DNA of 64,000 bases from the NCBI RefSeq assembly GCF_016482685.1, contig NZ_JACYHF010000008.1:62001-126000 (forward strand), written 5' to 3'. This DNA comes from Streptomyces sp. DSM 110735 (GTDB lineage Bacteria; Actinomycetota; Actinomycetes; Streptomycetales; Streptomycetaceae). A model generated the notes under the pieces. It was not told where the DNA came from and made no database searches. It was given only the letters and a program-made list of their open reading frames with translations. Both the position numbers and the translations under genes were made by a program. Shown piece by piece: positions 60,098 to 64,000 of this stretch; position 1 is the first letter of the stretch; each line of letters starts with the position of its first letter.

Positions 60098-62296
60098 TCA
60101 GCCCTTTTCCAAGTACTGCTCTCTTTCGTCGTCCAGGAGGGCGTCCAGGGCTGTGCGGAGGGCTGGGTAGTGCTCCAGGTCGGGGTCGGACTCGACCACT
60201 GCCGTTGCCTCCTCTCGCGCCTCCGTGATGATCTCCTCGTCCTCGATGACCTCCAGGACGCGCAGGCTGGTGCGGGCGCCGGACTGGGCCTGGCCGAGGA
60301 CGTCGCCCTCGCGGCGTTCTTCCAGGTCGAGGCGGGAGAGTTCGAAGCCGTCGAGGGTGGAGGCGACGGCGGTGAGGCGGCGGCGGGCGGGGCTGGCCTC
60401 GGGCATCTCGGAGACCAGGAGGCAGAGCCCGGGCGCGGAGCCCCGGCCCACGCGCCCGCGGAGCTGGTGGAGCTGGGAGACGCCGAAGCGGTCGGCGTCC
60501 ATGATGACCATGGCGGTGGCGTTGGGGACGTTGACGCCGACCTCGATGACCGTGGTGGCGACCAGGACGTCCGTCTCCCCTGCCGCGAAGCGGCGCATCA
60601 CCGCGTCCTTGTCGTCGGGGTGCATCCTGCCGTGCAGGACCTCGACGCTCAGTCCCTGGAGGGGACCCTTGGCGAGCTGGTCGGCGATGTCGAGGACGGC
60701 GAGCGGGGGGCGTTTGTCGCCCTCGGTCGCCTTCTTCTCGGCGGCGGTGTCCTGCTCGTCCCCGATGCGGGGGCAGACGACGTACGCCTGATGACCGCCC
60801 GCCACCTCCTCGCGGACGCGTTCCCAGGCGCGGGCGAGGAAGTGGGGCTTGTCGGCGGCGGGGACGACATGGGTGGCGATCGGAGAGCGGCCGGCCGGGA
60901 GCTGGTCCAGGACGGAGGTCTCCAGGTCCCCGAAGACGGTCATCGCGACGGTGCGCGGGATCGGGGTGGCCGTCATGACCAGCAGGTGCGGGGGCTGTTT
61001 GCCCTTGCCGCGCAGGGCGTCGCGCTGTTCGACGCCGAACCGGTGCTGCTCGTCCACGACCACCAGACCGAGGTCGTGGAACTGGACCACGTCCTCGATC
61101 AGGGCGTGGGTGCCGATGACGATGCCCGCCTCCCCGGTGGCGATGTCGAGCAGCGCCTTGCGGCGGGCGGCGGCGCCCATCGAGCCGGTCAGCAGCACCA
61201 CCTTGGTGGCGTGCTCGACCCCGCCCAGCATCCCTCCCTCGGCCAGTTCCCCCATCATCTCGGTGACCGACCGGTGGTGCTGCTGCGCGAGCACTTCGGT
61301 GGGCGCGAGCATGGCCGCCTGCCCGCCCGCGTCGACGGTGGTGAGCATGGCGCGCAGGGCGACCAGGGTCTTGCCCGATCCGACCTCCCCCTGGAGCAGC
61401 CGGTGCATCGGGTGGGCTGTCGCGAGGTCGGTGAAGATCTCGGCGGAGACGCGTTGCTGGCCTTCGGTGAGGGTGAAGGGGAGGCGGTCGTCGAAGGCGG
61501 TGAGCAGGCCGTCGGGCTGGGGTTCGCGGGGGACGGCGGGGAGTTGGGTGTCGGCGTGACGGCGGCGGGCGAGGGCGACCTGGAGGACGAAGGCTTCGTC
61601 CCATTTCAGGCGGGCGCGGGCGTCGGCGACGTCGGCTTTGGTGGCGGGGCGGTGGATCTTGAGGAGTGCCTCGGGGAGGGTGACGAGACCGCGTCCCTCG
61701 CGCAGGGCGGGCGGGAGGGGGTCGAGGGCTTCGGCGGCGCTGGGGAGGACCGTCTGGACCGCCTTGCCGATCTTCCAGGACTCCAGTTTGGCGGTGGCCG
61801 GGTAGAGCGGGATCAGGGCGCCGGCCCAGTTCTCCGCCGCGTCCTCGCTGTCGTCGTCCTTGTCCAGCAGTTCGTAGGCGGGGTGGGCGAGTTGGAGGCG
61901 GCGGTTGAAGACGGAGACCTTGCCGGAGAACATCGCGCGGGTGCCGGGCAGGAGTTCCTTGTGCGGCTTGTGCACGCCGTTGCCGAAGAAGACCAGTTGG
62001 AGGCGTCCCATGCCGTCCGTGATGGTGACTTCGAGGCGCTGGCCCTTGCCGCGCGGGGCGCGGGCGGAGGCGAAGGTGTGCAGCCGGGCGTCCGCGACCT
62101 GGGCGACCACCGTGACGTGTTCGTCCATGGGGAGGTCGGCGAGGTGGGTGAGCTGGCCGCGCTCCTCGTATCTGCGCGGGTAGTGGTGCAGCAGATCGCC
62201 GACGGAGTGCAGGCCGAGGTGCTCGGCCATCACCTTCGCGGTGGCGGGGCCGAGCACTTTCTTCAGTGGTTCTCGCAGCGCGGGCACGAGATCCAT
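60098..62296 (-). CDS. recG: ATP-dependent DNA helicase RecG
   Basis: 732 residues. An OB-fold wedge domain (about 60-180) precedes the SF2 helicase core: LLQGEVGSGKTLVAL (motif I), MLAPTEVLAQQH (Ia), DEQHRFG (II) and MTATPIPRT (III). ATTVIEVGVNVPNAT and the GRVGRGSAPGLCLLV TRG region lie in the second RecA lobe. It remodels stalled forks. The ATG at 62296 begins MDLVPALREPL; the frame upstream to 62410 is not conserved. Confidence 0.96.
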   Translation of the reverse strand: MDLVPALREPLKKVLGPATAKVMAEHLGLHSVGDLLHHYPRRYEERGQLTHLADLPMDEHVTVVAQVADARLHTFASARAPRGKGQRLEVTITDGMGRLQLVFFGNGVHKPHKELLPGTRAMFSGKVSVFNRRLQLAHPAYELLDKDDDSEDAAENWAGALIPLYPATAKLESWKIGKAVQTVLPSAAEALDPLPPALREGRGLVTLPEALLKIHRPATKADVADARARLKWDEAFVLQVALARRRHADTQLPAVPREPQPDGLLTAFDDRLPFTLTEGQQRVSAEIFTDLATAHPMHRLLQGEVGSGKTLVALRAMLTTVDAGGQAAMLAPTEVLAQQHHRSVTEMMGELAEGGMLGGVEHATKVVLLTGSMGAAARRKALLDIATGEAGIVIGTHALIEDVVQFHDLGLVVVDEQHRFGVEQRDALRGKGKQPPHLLVMTATPIPRTVAMTVFGDLETSVLDQLPAGRSPIATHVVPAADKPHFLARAWERVREEVAGGHQAYVVCPRIGDEQDTAAEKKATEGDKRPPLAVLDIADQLAKGPLQGLSVEVLHGRMHPDDKDAVMRRFAAGETDVLVATTVIEVGVNVPNATAMVIMDADRFGVSQLHQLRGRVGRGSAPGLCLLVSEMPEASPARRRLTAVASTLDGFELSRLDLEERREGDVLGQAQSGARTSLRVLEVIEDEEIITEAREEATAVVESDPDLEHYPALRTALDALLDDEREQYLEKG

Positions 62297-62536
62297 TGCA
62301 CACCACGCCACCGACAATGCCCCAGCCGCCGCCCCGCCCCGGCTCCGGCCGCGAACGGCACCCGGCCACCCCCGGCCGTATACGGCGGGCGGCGCGCTGG
62401 TCAGGGACATCGGGGAAACCCCTGGTCAGGTCATCGGCTCGGGCCTAGGATGGCCCGCCCCAGCCATCCCTTCGCGGTCACCGCCCCACCCGGACCGCCC
62501 GACCCCGCGCCGGACACGTTTCCCCCCACCGGCGCC
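62297..62536. other. Divergent intergenic region recG / HSP90-like gene
   Basis: 240 bases without a supported gene, which must contain promoters for both. Very G+C-rich; I see no clear -10/-35 pair. Confidence 0.4.
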
Positions 62537-62542
62537 GTGACG

Positions 62543-64000
62543 ATGGACTCCCAGACCTCACAGTCATCCCAGGCTTTCCCGTCGCCCCATACGTTCCAGG
62601 TCGACCTGCGTGGTCTGGTGGACCTGCTCTCCCATCACCTCTACTCCAGTCCCAGGGTCTATCTGCGCGAGCTGCTGCAGAACGCCGTGGACGCCGTCAC
62701 CGCCCGGCGGGAGCGGGACCCCGGTGCCCCGGCGACCGTGCGGTTGTACGCCGACGGCGCGGGCGGTCTGCGGGTCGAGGACAGCGGCGTCGGGCTCACC
62801 GAGCCGGACGTGCACAGTCTGCTCGCGACGATCGGGCGCAGTTCCAAGCGTGCCGAGGGGCTGCAGGAGGCGCGGTCCGGGTTCCTCGGGCAGTTCGGCA
62901 TCGGGCTGCTGGCCTGTTTCGTGGTGGCCGAGCGGGTCCGCGTGGTCAGCCGCAGCGCCCTCGATCCCGAGGCGGCGCCGGTGGAGTGGACGGCGCGCGA
63001 CGACGGGTCGTACACCGTGCGCACGCTGCCCGCCTCGGCGCGGACCGAGCCGGGCACCACCGTGCACCTGGTGGCGCGGGCGGGCGCGGCGGAGTGGCTG
63101 TCGCCGGAGCGGGTGCGGGCGCTGGCCCGGGACTTCGGCTCGCTGCTGCCGTACGACGTGCGGGTCGGCGAGGAGGCGGTGACCGACCTCCCGGCGCCCT
63201 GGGACCGCGCCTGGCCGAGTCCGGCCGAGCGGCGGGCGGGGCTGGCCCGGCACTGCCACGAGCTGTTCGGGTTCACCCCGCTGGACTCGATCTCGCTGGA
63301 CGTGCCGCTGGCCGGGGTGCGCGGGGTGGCGTACGTGCTGCCCTCGGCGGTGAGCCCCGCGCAGCGGGCGACGCACCGGGTGCACCTGAAGGGGATGCTG
63401 CTGACCGAGCGGGCCGAACAGCTCCTGCCCGACTGGGCGTTCTTCGTGCGCTGTGTGCTGGACACGGACAGTCTGCGCCCGACGGCCTCGCGCGAGGCGC
63501 TGTACGAGGACGAGACCCTCGCGGCGGTGCGGGAGGCGCTGGGCGAGCGCATCCGGGGCTGGCTGACCGGGCTCGCGGCGGGCGATCCGGAGCGGCTGAG
63601 CGCGTTCCTCGCGGTGCACCACCTGGGCGTGAAGTCGCTGGCGCGGCACGACGCCGAGATGCTGCGGATCATGCTGCCCTGGCTGCCGTTCGAGACGACG
63701 GACGGACGCCTTTCCCTGGAGGAGTTCGCGCAGCGGCACCCGGTGGTGCACTTCACGCGGACGGTGGAGGAGTACCGGCAGGTCGCCGCGATCGCCTCGG
63801 CGCAGGGGATCGGGGTGATCAACGGCGGTTACACCTACGACAGCGAGCTGGTGGAGGCGCTGCCGTCGGTGCGGCCAGGGACGGTGGTCGCGGAGCTGGA
63901 CCCGGACACCGTGACCGCGCATCTGGATGCCGTGGACCCGGCGGAGGAGCTGGCGCTGTCGGGGTTCCTGGCGGCGGCGCGGGCGAAGCTGGACCCGCTG
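62543..64000 (+). CDS. HSP90-family GHKL ATPase (3' end outside window)
   Basis: The first 486 residues are visible. The GHKL ATP-binding fold has RELLQNAVDA (N box with Glu and Asn), RVEDSGVGLTEPD (G1), SSKRAE lid residues and GFLGQFGIGLLACF (G2). The middle domain contains LPSAVSPAQRATHRVHLKGM, LLPDWAFFVRCVLDTDSLRP and TASREALYED, characteristic of HSP90. It starts at the ATG at 62543 (a GTG two codons earlier is possible) without a clear ribosome-binding site, so may be leaderless. Sequence is divergent from HtpG; client and partners unknown. Confidence 0.9.
   Translation, partial: MDSQTSQSSQAFPSPHTFQVDLRGLVDLLSHHLYSSPRVYLRELLQNAVDAVTARRERDPGAPATVRLYADGAGGLRVEDSGVGLTEPDVHSLLATIGRSSKRAEGLQEARSGFLGQFGIGLLACFVVAERVRVVSRSALDPEAAPVEWTARDDGSYTVRTLPASARTEPGTTVHLVARAGAAEWLSPERVRALARDFGSLLPYDVRVGEEAVTDLPAPWDRAWPSPAERRAGLARHCHELFGFTPLDSISLDVPLAGVRGVAYVLPSAVSPAQRATHRVHLKGMLLTERAEQLLPDWAFFVRCVLDTDSLRPTASREALYEDETLAAVREALGERIRGWLTGLAAGDPERLSAFLAVHHLGVKSLARHDAEMLRIMLPWLPFETTDGRLSLEEFAQRHPVVHFTRTVEEYRQVAAIASAQGIGVINGGYTYDSELVEALPSVRPGTVVAELDPDTVTAHLDAVDPAEELALSGFLAAARAKLDPL

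Noticed and set aside
1..64000. tRNA, rRNA, CRISPR arrays, insertion sequences, biosynthetic gene clusters
   Set aside because: I looked for their typical signatures and found none.

Overview
The window is a 64 kb piece of an actinobacterial chromosome, almost certainly from a Streptomyces. The evidence is very high G+C with strong third-position bias, many GTG starts, and a block of genes recognisable as Streptomyces core: whiG, nsdA, four tandem signal peptidases, the amtB-glnK-glnD operon, and the smc-ftsY-ffh, rpsB-tsf-pyrH-frr-cdsA and recG-rsmD-coaD neighbourhoods. Most genes lie on the minus strand.

From the left end: the tail of a membrane protein, a VOC-fold protein and a sortase-anchored (LAETG) surface protein behind a near-consensus promoter. 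A thiamine ABC transporter follows (minus strand), headed by a TPP riboswitch, and then rlmN. Between rlmN and cdsA (about 7.7-12.4 kb) sits the one clearly accessory stretch. It is lower in G+C and holds a small putative cell-death effector, a large NB-ARC/TPR (NLR-like) STAND ATPase, a NUDIX gene and the decayed remains of an XRE-type regulator. The small protein and the NLR share a 19-residue RHIM-like amyloid-signalling motif (ungapped), which makes this pair the best candidate for an unusual biological system in the window.

From 12.4 to 34 kb is translation, envelope and development housekeeping: cdsA-frr-pyrH-tsf-rpsB, an M23-type exported protein, a TetR regulator, the sporulation sigma factor whiG, dprA-comM-yraN, DUF2469, NUDIX, four type I signal peptidases, rplS-trmD-rimM-khpA-rpsP, a SprT-like protein, a methyltransferase and ffh. 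From 34 to 47 kb is nitrogen and carbon transport: glnD-glnK-amtB with a well-formed GlnR box, nsdA, a degenerate primase-polymerase-like protein, ftsY, an NCS1 permease, a gene remnant without a start codon, a GNAT enzyme and a GlcP-type sugar/H+ symporter with an operator-like palindrome over its predicted start site.

From 47 to 64 kb are smc (with a low-complexity hinge insertion), a small coiled-coil protein, acylphosphatase, an exported CAP-domain protein, small membrane and lipoprotein genes, an HxlR regulator, and mutM-rnc-rpmF-DUF177, a SepIVA/DivIVA-like coiled-coil protein, coaD-rsmD, recG and the start of an HSP90-family ATPase that runs off the right edge. I saw no tRNA or rRNA genes, CRISPR arrays, insertion sequences or integrases.
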